Source: DAOTWP01 sp034435675 (lineage in GTDB: Bacteria > Chloroflexota > Anaerolineae > Aggregatilineales > Phototrophicaceae). From it: a DNA stretch of 15,932 nt. Each line of letters begins with the position of its first letter. Positions within the stretch are counted from its first letter, which is position 1. Made by a program: the position numbers and the translations under genes. The notes beneath the pieces are model-generated. The model had not been told where the DNA came from. It worked only from the letters and a program-made list of their open reading frames with translations, and ran no database searches. Shown piece by piece: positions 6,808-12,867 of the stretch. The stretch spans positions 1-15,932 of the forward strand of contig DAOTWP010000129.1 of the NCBI GenBank assembly GCA_034435675.1. The letters run 5' to 3'.

Positions 6808-7182
6808 ATGTCTGCTATCATTCAACAACACATTGAACTGCCCGTCCTGCTGATCGAGCTGACCGCGCCGATGAGCGCCGAGCAGATTGCCGAAACCTAT
6901 CTGGAGACCATTGACCTCGCGATGTCCAGCCATAGTCCGGTTTACCGCATTTTTGACCTGCGCATGCTCAAGCCGGTTGCTGCGCTGGAAGCGGTGGCAG
7001 CAGTGCTGATGCTGGTGCGCAATCTTGCCGGGGCGCAGATCGCGCCGGAACTGCTGTGTGCCTTTGTGCATCCCGCGCTGGAAAGCAACCCGACCCGCGT
7101 GATTGCCGAACGCGCGTTCAGCCTGCCGGAAGAAGCGCTGGCATATGCCGTGCAGCAGCTTACCGCGCCGGTCGCCTGTTAG
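6808..7182 (+). CDS. Small alpha/beta protein, STAS/SpoIIAA-like (first of a tandem pair)
   Basis: A 124-aa cytoplasmic protein with alternating strands and helices: HIELPVLLIELT (strand), a helix from 23 to 41, YRIFDLRML (strand, 46-54), a long helix (57-72), LLCAFVHP (strand) and a final helix with LPEEALAYAVQQL (106-118). Order and length resemble small STAS or SpoIIAA-like domains, common as orphans in Chloroflexota and often without the phosphorylatable serine. No such serine is evident here, and no kinase or phosphatase partner is encoded nearby. AAGAAGGGC at 6792-6800 precedes the ATG by about 8 nt, fixing the start over an upstream in-frame codon at 6742. The next gene encodes a protein of the same size and predicted layout, suggesting old duplication. 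Function not assigned. Confidence 0.8.
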   Translation: MSAIIQQHIELPVLLIELTAPMSAEQIAETYLETIDLAMSSHSPVYRIFDLRMLKPVAALEAVAAVLMLVRNLAGAQIAPELLCAFVHPALESNPTRVIAERAFSLPEEALAYAVQQLTAPVAC

Positions 7183-7271
7183 CGTGTGTCTGAACCTGTT
7201 GCGCCGGACAGCACTGCCTTGTTGTCATCAGTTTGCATTCGTTAAGAAGCAGCAACCCGGAGGACTGTGTA

Positions 7272-7655
7272 ATGCCTGCTAAAACCTATTGGATTGAAGA
7301 ACCGCATATTATGTGCGCGCACTACAGTGGCAAGGTCAGCGTCGAAGATGTCGATCTGGTTGTGGCGGGGTGTTTGCCAGAATTGGAAGCGCGCCCGATG
7401 GTGTTCCTGCTCCAGGCGCGGGACGCGATGTTCTTTGACATCAACGTGCTGCGGCATGGCGGTCTGCTGAAACTCGTGCGCCATCGCAACACGATCTGCT
7501 TTGCTATCGTGGGTCTCAACCGCATGGTGCAGGCAGGACTGCAACTGCTGCATGTGCGCTCGGTGAAACCTTTTGACGATACCGACGACGCGGTGGCATA
7601 CCTGCGCGAACAGGTCAGCCTGCACTATGAAAAACAGGCGCAGCCCACAGAGTAA
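7272..7655 (+). CDS. Small alpha/beta protein, STAS/SpoIIAA-like (second of a tandem pair)
   Basis: A 127-aa cytoplasmic protein whose layout parallels its upstream neighbour: YWIEEPHIMCAHYSG (strand pair), a helix opened by SVEDVD, PMVFLLQARD (strand, 42-51), a helix around 58-70, ICFAIVGLN (strand, 75-83), a helix, and a C-terminal F-D-D-T-D-D-A-V-A-Y-L-R segment (101-112) equivalent to the neighbour's S-L-P-E-E-A-L-A-Y-A-V. Identity between the two looks low, so the relation rests on pattern rather than alignment. GGAGGA at 7259-7264 lies 7 nt before the ATG, a strong ribosome-binding site. The 89-nt gap allows either one transcript or separate promoters. The gene ends just before two hairpins, the second a classic terminator. 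Confidence 0.8.
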   Translation: MPAKTYWIEEPHIMCAHYSGKVSVEDVDLVVAGCLPELEARPMVFLLQARDAMFFDINVLRHGGLLKLVRHRNTICFAIVGLNRMVQAGLQLLHVRSVKPFDDTDDAVAYLREQVSLHYEKQAQPTE

Positions 7656-7659
7656 TGCC

Positions 7660-7681
7660 GCCAGGCGCACTGCCGCCTGGC
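7660..7681. repeat. Hairpin just after the second STAS-like gene
   Basis: GCCAGGCG-CACTGC-CGCCTGGC is a perfect 8-bp stem with a 6-base loop, 4 nt after the TAA at 7653-7655. There is no T-run behind it, so it may protect the mRNA 3' end or pause polymerase rather than terminate. Confidence 0.55.
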
Positions 7682-7707
7682 AGTAAATCCCCGTACCAGT
7701 TGCCCAG

Positions 7708-7744
7708 ACAGCCGGAAGCACAAAAGCACCTTCCGGCTGTTTTT
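7708..7744 (+). terminator. Rho-independent terminator
   Basis: ACAGCCGGAAG pairs perfectly with CTTCCGGCTGT (11 bp) across an 11-base loop, followed by a run of T ending at 7744. It closes the tandem small-protein unit. Confidence 0.85.
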
Positions 7745-7915
7745 GATTCACCGGTGTAATAAATTGCATACTAATTTCAAACGCAATTGTAATTTCCTGC
7801 ACAGACTGCGTCGCTTATGCTATGAGGTATGCACGGGTTTACGCTTTTTCGATTTTCTTTATCATCGTCATCATCGTCGCAACCAACCCGGAATCATTAA
7901 GCGAAGAGTTACCAT

Positions 7916-8093
7916 TAGCAGTCCGACAAGCTGAGCGTGACACCCGCTGCCTTCGGCACCAGGAGCGGGGAGCAGCCCAATCGCCAGGGATTTTCCCGCC
8001 CCCTCGCCCAGTCGCTAAGCGGCGTTGGAGAGCAGGGGACTGAGGGGGGGAGGGCTGTAGCTGAGTAGTCAACTTAACCTTGTTGGTGTACTA
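7916..8093 (-). mobile_element. MITE-like dispersed element, copy 3 (inverted, internal 41-bp deletion)
   Basis: Read on the minus strand it matches copy 2 from TAGTACACCAACAAG (8093 inward) to CGACTGCTA-type sequence ending at 7916; on the plus strand the near end reads TAGCAGTCCGACAAG. It is 178 bp against 219 bp for copy 2. The missing 41 bp correspond to the interval between two AAGG tetramers of copy 2 (1873-1876 and 1914-1917). The lost stretch includes the GGGAGCGGGG...GGGTGAGGGCT arm. The outer TA dinucleotides are retained. It lies 53 bp before the start of the methyltransferase-like gene. Confidence 0.78.
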
Positions 8094-8098
8094 AAATT

Positions 8099-8130
8099 CG
8101 CAGAGAACACTCGCAGAGAACACTCGCAGA
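8099..8130 (+). repeat. 13-bp tandem direct repeat
   Basis: CGCAGAGAACACT occurs at 8099-8111 and again at 8112-8124, followed by a partial third unit CGCAGA. It fills the gap between the MITE-like element and the ribosome-binding site of the next gene, so it lies in that gene's leader or promoter. Confidence 0.7.
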
Positions 8131-8146
8131 AAGAGGAGCAACACAT

Positions 8147-8860
8147 ATGCGGTCAGATCACATTTCGGCGTGGCTGCTCAAACAGTGGATGCAAAGCCAT
8201 GCGCCGCACCTGATTGATGGTTGGGATTTTGATCCTGAGCCGGTGATCAAAGAGATGGCGGCAAAAGTGGATGCCGTAATTCCTGCCGCCGGGGCGGGCT
8301 TCACCAGCCAGAATGTGCTGGCGCGTACAGCGATTGAACGCTGGGGCTTGCAGGATGTCGCGCTCGTCGGTGGCGGTATGCCCACGCCGCTGTCGCCCAC
8401 ACCGCAGCAGGTCGCCCTGTACACGGACGCATCAGAGGCAGTCATTGCCGACGCCGCAGCGCTGGGCTATAACGCCCTCAAGGTGGATGTGAGCAGCGCC
8501 GAAGATGTCGCCAAGCTGCGCGGGGCGCGCACCGTCATCGCTACCGGTCTGATCCACTTTCTGCCCGATGAGGCGATCACGACTCTGTTTGAACGGCTGG
8601 ACACTGCCGGGGTGACCACCGTGTTCTTCAACACCGGCAACCGCACCATGACCGCCGAACTGACTGCGCTGTACGCCAAGCTTGGCTACAAACTGAACTG
8701 GCGTGATCCCGAAGAAATCGCGGATTTGCTGCCGGCAGGCTGGGCAGTGACCGAAGTCCACAATGCGGTGGATGTGCTCGCCCTCATCCCGGAGATTGGA
8801 CCGCTGTTGGCGGATCAGCCGCCGCACAACAACTTCTACCGTGTGGAGCGTGCGCAGTAG
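8147..8860 (+). CDS. Class I methyltransferase-like protein
   Basis: A 237-aa soluble protein with a Rossmann-type core. DVALVGGG (70-77) fits a glycine-rich motif I, although it is not the canonical G-x-G-x-G. LYTDAS (91-96) offers the acidic residue that normally binds the ribose of S-adenosylmethionine, LKVDVS (111-116) fits motif II, and ARTVIATGLIHFLPDEA (127-143) fits motif IV with the helix after it. GVTTVFFNTGN (155-165) fits the next strand. The substrate cannot be told. Weak motif I leaves open a non-catalytic or divergent SAM-binding protein. AGAGGAG precedes the ATG by about 8 nt and the chain begins with a helical cap typical of small-molecule methyltransferases. The gene stands alone, directly downstream of a mobile repeat. 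Confidence 0.72.
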   Translation: MRSDHISAWLLKQWMQSHAPHLIDGWDFDPEPVIKEMAAKVDAVIPAAGAGFTSQNVLARTAIERWGLQDVALVGGGMPTPLSPTPQQVALYTDASEAVIADAAALGYNALKVDVSSAEDVAKLRGARTVIATGLIHFLPDEAITTLFERLDTAGVTTVFFNTGNRTMTAELTALYAKLGYKLNWRDPEEIADLLPAGWAVTEVHNAVDVLALIPEIGPLLADQPPHNNFYRVERAQ

Positions 8861-9026
8861 GCACCGTGCCGCCCCGCAGACCACAGACGCCGGGTAGGGC
8901 AACCCCTTGCCCGGCTGTCGTTCCCGCTTGCAAGCGTGGTTCTTACAGAATATCCGGTCACCGGATGCAGCGGCAAACGAAGCGCACCCTGTGCTTTCTT
9001 CTTTTGCCTTTTCGCTTTCTCCTGCC
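8861..9026. other. Convergent intergenic region with three palindromes
   Basis: Between two convergent genes lie GGGCAA-CCCC-TTGCCC (about 8897-8912), the 12-bp palindrome CGCTTGCAAGCG (8925-8936) and ATCCGGT-C-ACCGGAT (8953-8967). None carries a long T-run on either strand, so they are not classic terminators, but together they may stop transcription from both sides. No gene seen. Confidence 0.5.
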
Positions 9027-10346
9027 CTACCGCACGCGCCACACCGTGCGCCAGCGGGTCAGGATCAGCAGCGCCAGCCCAAAATTGATCATACCATACA
9101 GCGCCATTGCGTTTGCCGCGCCGACCTGCTCCGCGATGACGCCCAGCGCCAGCGCCCCAAAGGGCATAATGCCGGTAAACGTGACCGTGAACAGCGCCAT
9201 CACCCGCCCGCGAAACTCATCCGGTACAATGGTCTGAATCATCGTATTGGTGTTCACGAAGAACGACACCAGACAGAAGCCGAACATCAGCATCAACGCT
9301 ACCGCCAGCGGCACGAGTGTCATGCGGCTGAGCAGCATCATGGTGCCGGAGATGACCAGCAGCATAACCCCCGCCACCCGCCCCCGCCCGATGTACGCCG
9401 CCAGTGTGCCCAGCAGCAGCGCCGCACACACCGCGCCAATCCCCTGCGCCGTGCTCATCAACGCCAGCGCCTGTACGGGCGAATGCAGTACGGTGTCAGC
9501 AAAGGCAGGCAGCAGGGTCATGTTGTTGGCGACAAACACCGACGCGACTGTCGCCAGCAGCAGCAGCGGCAGAATCGTGTCGTGCTGGCGGGCGAACTGC
9601 AAGCCTTCGCGCATCTGGCGCAGCGGCGACAGCCCGCGCACCGATGGAATGCGGTTAGGTACGGTCATAATCGCCAGCGAGAACAGCACCGCCAGAAACG
9701 TAGCGCCGTTGAGAAAAAAGCACCACGCCGCGCCCACTGTTGCCAGCAGCATGCCCGCGATTGCCGGACCGACCACGCGCGCGCCGTTGATCATAATCGC
9801 GTTCAGGGCGATACCACTGGGCATATCCGCGCCGCCAACCATATCCTTGATGATCGCCTGCCGCGCCGGGGCGTCTACCGAATTGGCGATGCCCAGCAAA
9901 AACGCCAGCAGGACAATGTGCCACACCTGCACCAGATTGGTAAACACCAGCAGCGCCAGAATGAACGCCAGCGTCATCTGTATGGTTTGTGTACACAGCA
10001 AAATCACGCGGCGGGGAAACCGGTCCACCAGCACACCGGCGAATGGCGACAGCAGCAGCGCGGGCGCGCCGGAAGCACAGGCGACAATGCCCAGCCACAA
10101 TTCGGAGCGTGTTAAATGGAACACCAGCCAGCCCTGCGCCACCTGCTGCATCCACGTACCGGAAATGCTGACGAGCTGACCGAAGAAATACAAGCGAAAA
10201 TTACTATGCCGCAGGGCGGCAAAAGTGTTAACACGCTGTCTCGATTGTGCCAGTGTAGCCATGTGTGGAATGCTGTCCAACTCTGCGAATGAACCCGACG
10301 CTGTCTGCTGCACGGTTGTCTGCGGGCGAGGTGCCTGACCAACCAT
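9027..10346 (-). CDS. MFS exporter, EntS/MFS_3-like
   Basis: A membrane protein of up to 439 aa with about twelve hydrophobic segments. LRHSNFRLYFFGQLVSISGTW (from residue 45) is the opening typical of the enterobactin-exporter-like MFS_3 family. The loop 2-3 motif G-V-L-V-D-R-F-P-R-R is at 104-113, and the second half carries I-Q-T-I-V-P-D-E-F-R-G-R-V-M-A-L-F, also characteristic. Members of this group export siderophores or drugs using the proton gradient; the substrate is unknown and no siderophore genes are present. The start is unsure. ATG at 10346 has only a poor AGG nearby; ATG at 10262 (MATLAQ) would remove 28 non-conserved residues but has no clear ribosome-binding site either. It follows a second MFS gene on the same strand after 124 nt. 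Confidence 0.87.
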   Translation of the reverse strand: MVGQAPRPQTTVQQTASGSFAELDSIPHMATLAQSRQRVNTFAALRHSNFRLYFFGQLVSISGTWMQQVAQGWLVFHLTRSELWLGIVACASGAPALLLSPFAGVLVDRFPRRVILLCTQTIQMTLAFILALLVFTNLVQVWHIVLLAFLLGIANSVDAPARQAIIKDMVGGADMPSGIALNAIMINGARVVGPAIAGMLLATVGAAWCFFLNGATFLAVLFSLAIMTVPNRIPSVRGLSPLRQMREGLQFARQHDTILPLLLLATVASVFVANNMTLLPAFADTVLHSPVQALALMSTAQGIGAVCAALLLGTLAAYIGRGRVAGVMLLVISGTMMLLSRMTLVPLAVALMLMFGFCLVSFFVNTNTMIQTIVPDEFRGRVMALFTVTFTGIMPFGALALGVIAEQVGAANAMALYGMINFGLALLILTRWRTVWRVR

Positions 10347-10421
10347 GCCTATTTATGATTGTTGAGCATTCAGGCATCTTTATGCATTGAGTCCATTGCA
10401 GACCAGGATTGGCACGGATGA

Positions 10422-10460
10422 CCCCGGCACAGCGCGCGCTGCCCTGCCAGCGTGCCGGGG
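10422..10460. repeat. Hairpin downstream of the 434-aa MFS gene
   Basis: CCCCGGCAC and GTGCCGGGG form a perfect 9-bp stem around a 21-base loop. It begins 10 nt past the stop of the minus-strand MFS gene and has no T-run. It could stabilise or attenuate read-through into the second transporter gene. Confidence 0.5.
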
Positions 10461-10470
10461 CATGGCGGCG

Positions 10471-11775
10471 TCAAACGCTTGCGGCAGCGGGCACTTCCTC
10501 ATGACGCGGGTTAGGAACAAACCGCAGCGTGACGAACAGCGCGGCGCAGACCATCACAATCGCTACTGCGAACAAGGCCTCATAACCCACATGCTGCGCA
10601 ATCGTCCCGGCGATGACCGGCGCGGACAGCGAAATCACCGCCGCCACCGTGTTGAACAGCCCGGCATAAATCGGGCGCTGGTCAGGCGCGGCATAGGTCA
10701 CGACCCAGTTAAGAAAGCTGAAAAACAGGTTGCTCAGCGCCATCCCGGACACCAGAAAGCCAAGATACAGCGGCAGCGGTCCGAGCAGCGTGGCAAGCAG
10801 CGCACTGATGGGCAGCAGCGCCGCCGCGCCCAGCGCCAGCCGGATATACAGCAGGTTGTTGCGCGCGCCCAACCACGCATAAACCAGCGCCCCGGCAACA
10901 CTGCCTATCGTCTGCATTGCCAGCAGTGTGGGCACGGCAACCCCGCTGGACAGATTCAACTGCTCGGTGGCAAAGCCGATATAAAATGGACTCGCCATCG
11001 CAAACAAGCCGGTGAGCATCCGCGTGATGATTATCGCGCGAAAGGGCGCATCCGTGCGCAGCACACGCCCCAGTTCCGGCAGAAATTCGCGCAGCGGCGG
11101 AATCTTCTCTGCTGCCTTGCCACCCGGCAGTTCCCGAATAAAGATTGCCGGCACTATTGAGAGCGCGAACAGCACCCCGGCAGCGGCAAACAGCAGCGCG
11201 TAATTGTTGGGAAAGCCCGGACCCGTATCACCGAGAATCACGCCGATCAGCGGCGAGATGCCCAGCATAATCAACCCCGCGCTGGCAGTCATGCTGCCAA
11301 ACATGCGCGCCCGCCAGCGGTTGTCCAGGCTGGTGCCGACCAGATCCGCCCAGGGCACGCCCACAATGCCATCGCCAACCGCCGCGATGCCGTAGCAGAT
11401 CAGGAATGCCGCCAGAATCGCCCCCGGCTGGTCTTTGCCCAGCAGCACCACAACCCCGCCGAAAATGAGCATGACGAAGCGCGCCGGGATATTGGGCAGC
11501 ACAAACCACCATTTCTTGCGAGCGAAGCGAATCACATAACGGGCGACGAACAACTGCGGCAGTGTCCAGCCAATCTCGAACAGGCTGCCGGAAAGTCCAA
11601 TCAGGATTTCGGAGTCGGTGAGCTGGCGCACGAAGTCCGGTATCACGGTGGTAGCGCCGATGATGCCCATCGCTACCGTAAAAAGAATGCCGTCCGACAG
11701 GAAAAACAGGAAATTACGGCGGTAAATCTGTTCGTGCTGGGCGGGGGAAAGTGCCTGGGCGTTCAGCGTGGTCAT
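10471..11775 (-). CDS. MFS transporter of unknown substrate
   Basis: A 434-aa polytopic membrane protein with about twelve hydrophobic segments. The N-terminus R-R-N-F-L-F-F-L-S-D-G-I-L-F (about 18-31), then TVIPDFVRQLTDSEILIGL and W-T-L-P-Q-L-F-V-A-R-Y, is a pattern I recognise from a permease group frequent in Chloroflexota and Firmicutes, mostly unstudied. ATG at 11775 follows AGGTG by 3 nt; an upstream TTG at 11808 falls inside the predicted -10 box and is rejected. A convincing promoter lies just upstream. It is unlike the MFS_3 protein downstream in sequence, so the two are separate subfamilies rather than duplicates, though co-transcription is possible. Nothing nearby indicates the substrate. 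Confidence 0.86.
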   Translation of the reverse strand: MTTLNAQALSPAQHEQIYRRNFLFFLSDGILFTVAMGIIGATTVIPDFVRQLTDSEILIGLSGSLFEIGWTLPQLFVARYVIRFARKKWWFVLPNIPARFVMLIFGGVVVLLGKDQPGAILAAFLICYGIAAVGDGIVGVPWADLVGTSLDNRWRARMFGSMTASAGLIMLGISPLIGVILGDTGPGFPNNYALLFAAAGVLFALSIVPAIFIRELPGGKAAEKIPPLREFLPELGRVLRTDAPFRAIIITRMLTGLFAMASPFYIGFATEQLNLSSGVAVPTLLAMQTIGSVAGALVYAWLGARNNLLYIRLALGAAALLPISALLATLLGPLPLYLGFLVSGMALSNLFFSFLNWVVTYAAPDQRPIYAGLFNTVAAVISLSAPVIAGTIAQHVGYEALFAVAIVMVCAALFVTLRFVPNPRHEEVPAAASV

Positions 11776-11807
11776 GTTCACCTGTGCTTTCGTGATTAAC
11801 CCCGGCA

Positions 11808-11836
11808 ATTATCCACAGGGCAGCGCCACCCGGCAA
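11808..11836 (-). promoter_or_regulatory. Promoter of the 434-aa MFS gene
   Basis: On the minus strand TTGCCG (11831-11836) and GATAAT (11808-11813) are separated by exactly 17 bp; each is a close match to the sigma-70 boxes. Transcription would start near 11801, about 26 nt before the ATG at 11775. Confidence 0.6.
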
Positions 11837-11948
11837 GCGCCACCCGCGCTGGTCGTATACCGCTGCCTGAGCGCCGCGCGTATGCTTGCTGCCGGCTGAA
11901 CAGCTCAGCACCACTGCCTGTATCCGCGTCTGCGGGAAGAAGCTGCCG

Positions 11949-11973
11949 GCAAGAAGAGCCTCTTGCATTTTTT
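11949..11973 (+). terminator. Orphan terminator-like hairpin
   Basis: GCAAGA-AGAGCC-TCTTGC is a 6-bp stem with a 6-base loop, followed by A and six T (11968-11973). No plus-strand gene precedes it in this region, and the neighbouring MFS gene runs the other way. It may end a small transcript or act as an attenuator ahead of the secreted-protein gene. Confidence 0.45.
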
Positions 11974-11987
11974 GTCCCATACCGCGC

Positions 11988-12024
11988 GTTTACGCAGGGT
12001 TTACAAACCAGCGCAGGTGTTTAC
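11988..12024 (+). promoter_or_regulatory. Three GTTTAC direct repeats
   Basis: GTTTAC occurs at 11988, 11999 and 12019. The spacings of 11 and 20 bp place the copies on about the same face of the helix. They lie 80-120 bp before the start at 12107, where a regulator could bind. Confidence 0.35.
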
Positions 12025-12106
12025 ATCCGCGCCACGCAGCGCTAACACATGGCGCTTATGCTGCAAGCAATGCATACAGCGAGCATATCCTGAAGGAGTG
12101 ACACGC

Positions 12107-12637
12107 ATGAAAAAGCTACTGGCAATACTGGTCGTCGGGCTGCTGGCACTGCTGCCAGCGGCGGCGCTGGCGCAGGTCGGTGCGACCGGCACGGGCACGG
12201 TTACGGCGGAAGGCAGCGGGCGGGCAGCGCTGGTAGGTTCAGGCAGTGTGCAAATCAGCGGCAGCGGGGTGCTGCGGATTGTTGATCGCGCGGGGGATGC
12301 TGTAATTAACGTGCAGGGTAACGGCACACGCGAGACGCAAACCCTGCGCGGGCAGCAGGTGGTTGTGTATCGCGGCTTCGACGGCACCGCATACATCAGC
12401 GGCAGCGGGATTGCTGTCGAATTGCGCGGGCGCGAAATCGCCCTGTCTGCCGAAGGCACAGGCACAGTGCGACTGCGCGGCAGCGGCACGTATATGCTAA
12501 ACGGGACACAGGGCGGCGAGTGGAGTGCGACGGGCGTAACGCTGGAGCTGAACGGCTCACCAGCATCTAACGTTGTGCCTACACCAGCGGTGAGCACCAC
12601 GCCGGAAACCACAACGCCGAGTTCTGCCGGGGAATAA
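12107..12637 (+). CDS. Small secreted glycine-rich repeat protein
   Basis: A 176-aa exported protein. Residues 1-22 are a clear signal peptide (two lysines, hydrophobic core, cleavage expected after A-A-A-L-A). The mature chain is built from short strands separated by G-S-G or G-T-G turns (28-131), a pattern that should form a beta-helix or beta-sandwich. Two parts look like an internal duplication: about 28-58, with GTGTVTAEGSG, and about 99-131, with EGTGTVRLRGSG. The end (152-176) is rich in Pro, Thr and Ser and probably forms a flexible, perhaps glycosylated, tail. There are no cysteines and no sorting motif. GAAGGAG lies 8 nt before the ATG at 12107, fixing the start. I recall similar G-x-G strand proteins in Chloroflexota and archaea as uncharacterised; a surface or adhesion role is a guess. 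Confidence 0.82.
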   Translation: MKKLLAILVVGLLALLPAAALAQVGATGTGTVTAEGSGRAALVGSGSVQISGSGVLRIVDRAGDAVINVQGNGTRETQTLRGQQVVVYRGFDGTAYISGSGIAVELRGREIALSAEGTGTVRLRGSGTYMLNGTQGGEWSATGVTLELNGSPASNVVPTPAVSTTPETTTPSSAGE

Positions 12638-12658
12638 CCCCCAGGGATGCGCGCGGGG

Positions 12659-12683
12659 CAGGGGCGAATCCTGATCGCCCCTG
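12659..12683. repeat. CTAC-type related hairpin after the secreted-protein gene
   Basis: CAGGGGCGA-ATCCTGA-TCGCCCCTG is a perfect 9-bp stem with a 7-base loop, followed by TAG. It starts 21 nt past the stop of the secreted-protein gene. It resembles the GTAG...CTAC palindromes elsewhere in the window but lacks their exact ending. With no T-run it is at best an mRNA-end structure. Confidence 0.5.
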
Positions 12684-12789
12684 TAGCGCTGCCATAGCAC
12701 AAAGGTATGCCCTGCACTGCCTGCGCCAGCCTGCGTGGGCGTGCTGTCTGTGGGGCAGGAACACTCACCAATCACACAGCCTGCGCTGC

Positions 12790-12818
12790 TTGCGCCAAAA
12801 TGTACAATTTGCCATAAT
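12790..12818 (+). promoter_or_regulatory. Promoter of the acyl-CoA synthetase gene
   Basis: TTGCGC (12790-12795) and CATAAT (12813-12818) are spaced by exactly 17 bp. Transcription would start near 12825. A short inverted repeat, GTCTT-TTAT-AAGAC (12820-12833), covers the expected start point and could be an operator. Confidence 0.55.
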
Positions 12819-12867
12819 CGTCTTTTATAAGACAAGATCGTAAAAAAGTTGTTTGGAGTTCTTTCAC

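Larger units (their letters stand above)
11776..12106. other. Divergent intergenic region with signals on both strands
   Basis: The 331 bp hold the minus-strand promoter of the MFS gene, a tandem GCGCCACCCG duplication overlapping its -35 box (about 11823-11846), an intrinsic-terminator-like hairpin on the plus strand (11949-11973), three GTTTAC direct repeats (11988-12024) and the ribosome-binding site of the secreted-protein gene (GAAGGAG, 12092-12098). No open frame here looks coding. Confidence 0.6.

Noticed and set aside
8907..10115. Plus-strand frame of 402 codons rich in Gln, Arg and His
   Set aside because: Antisense shadow of the MFS exporter; the minus strand has membrane helices and family motifs.
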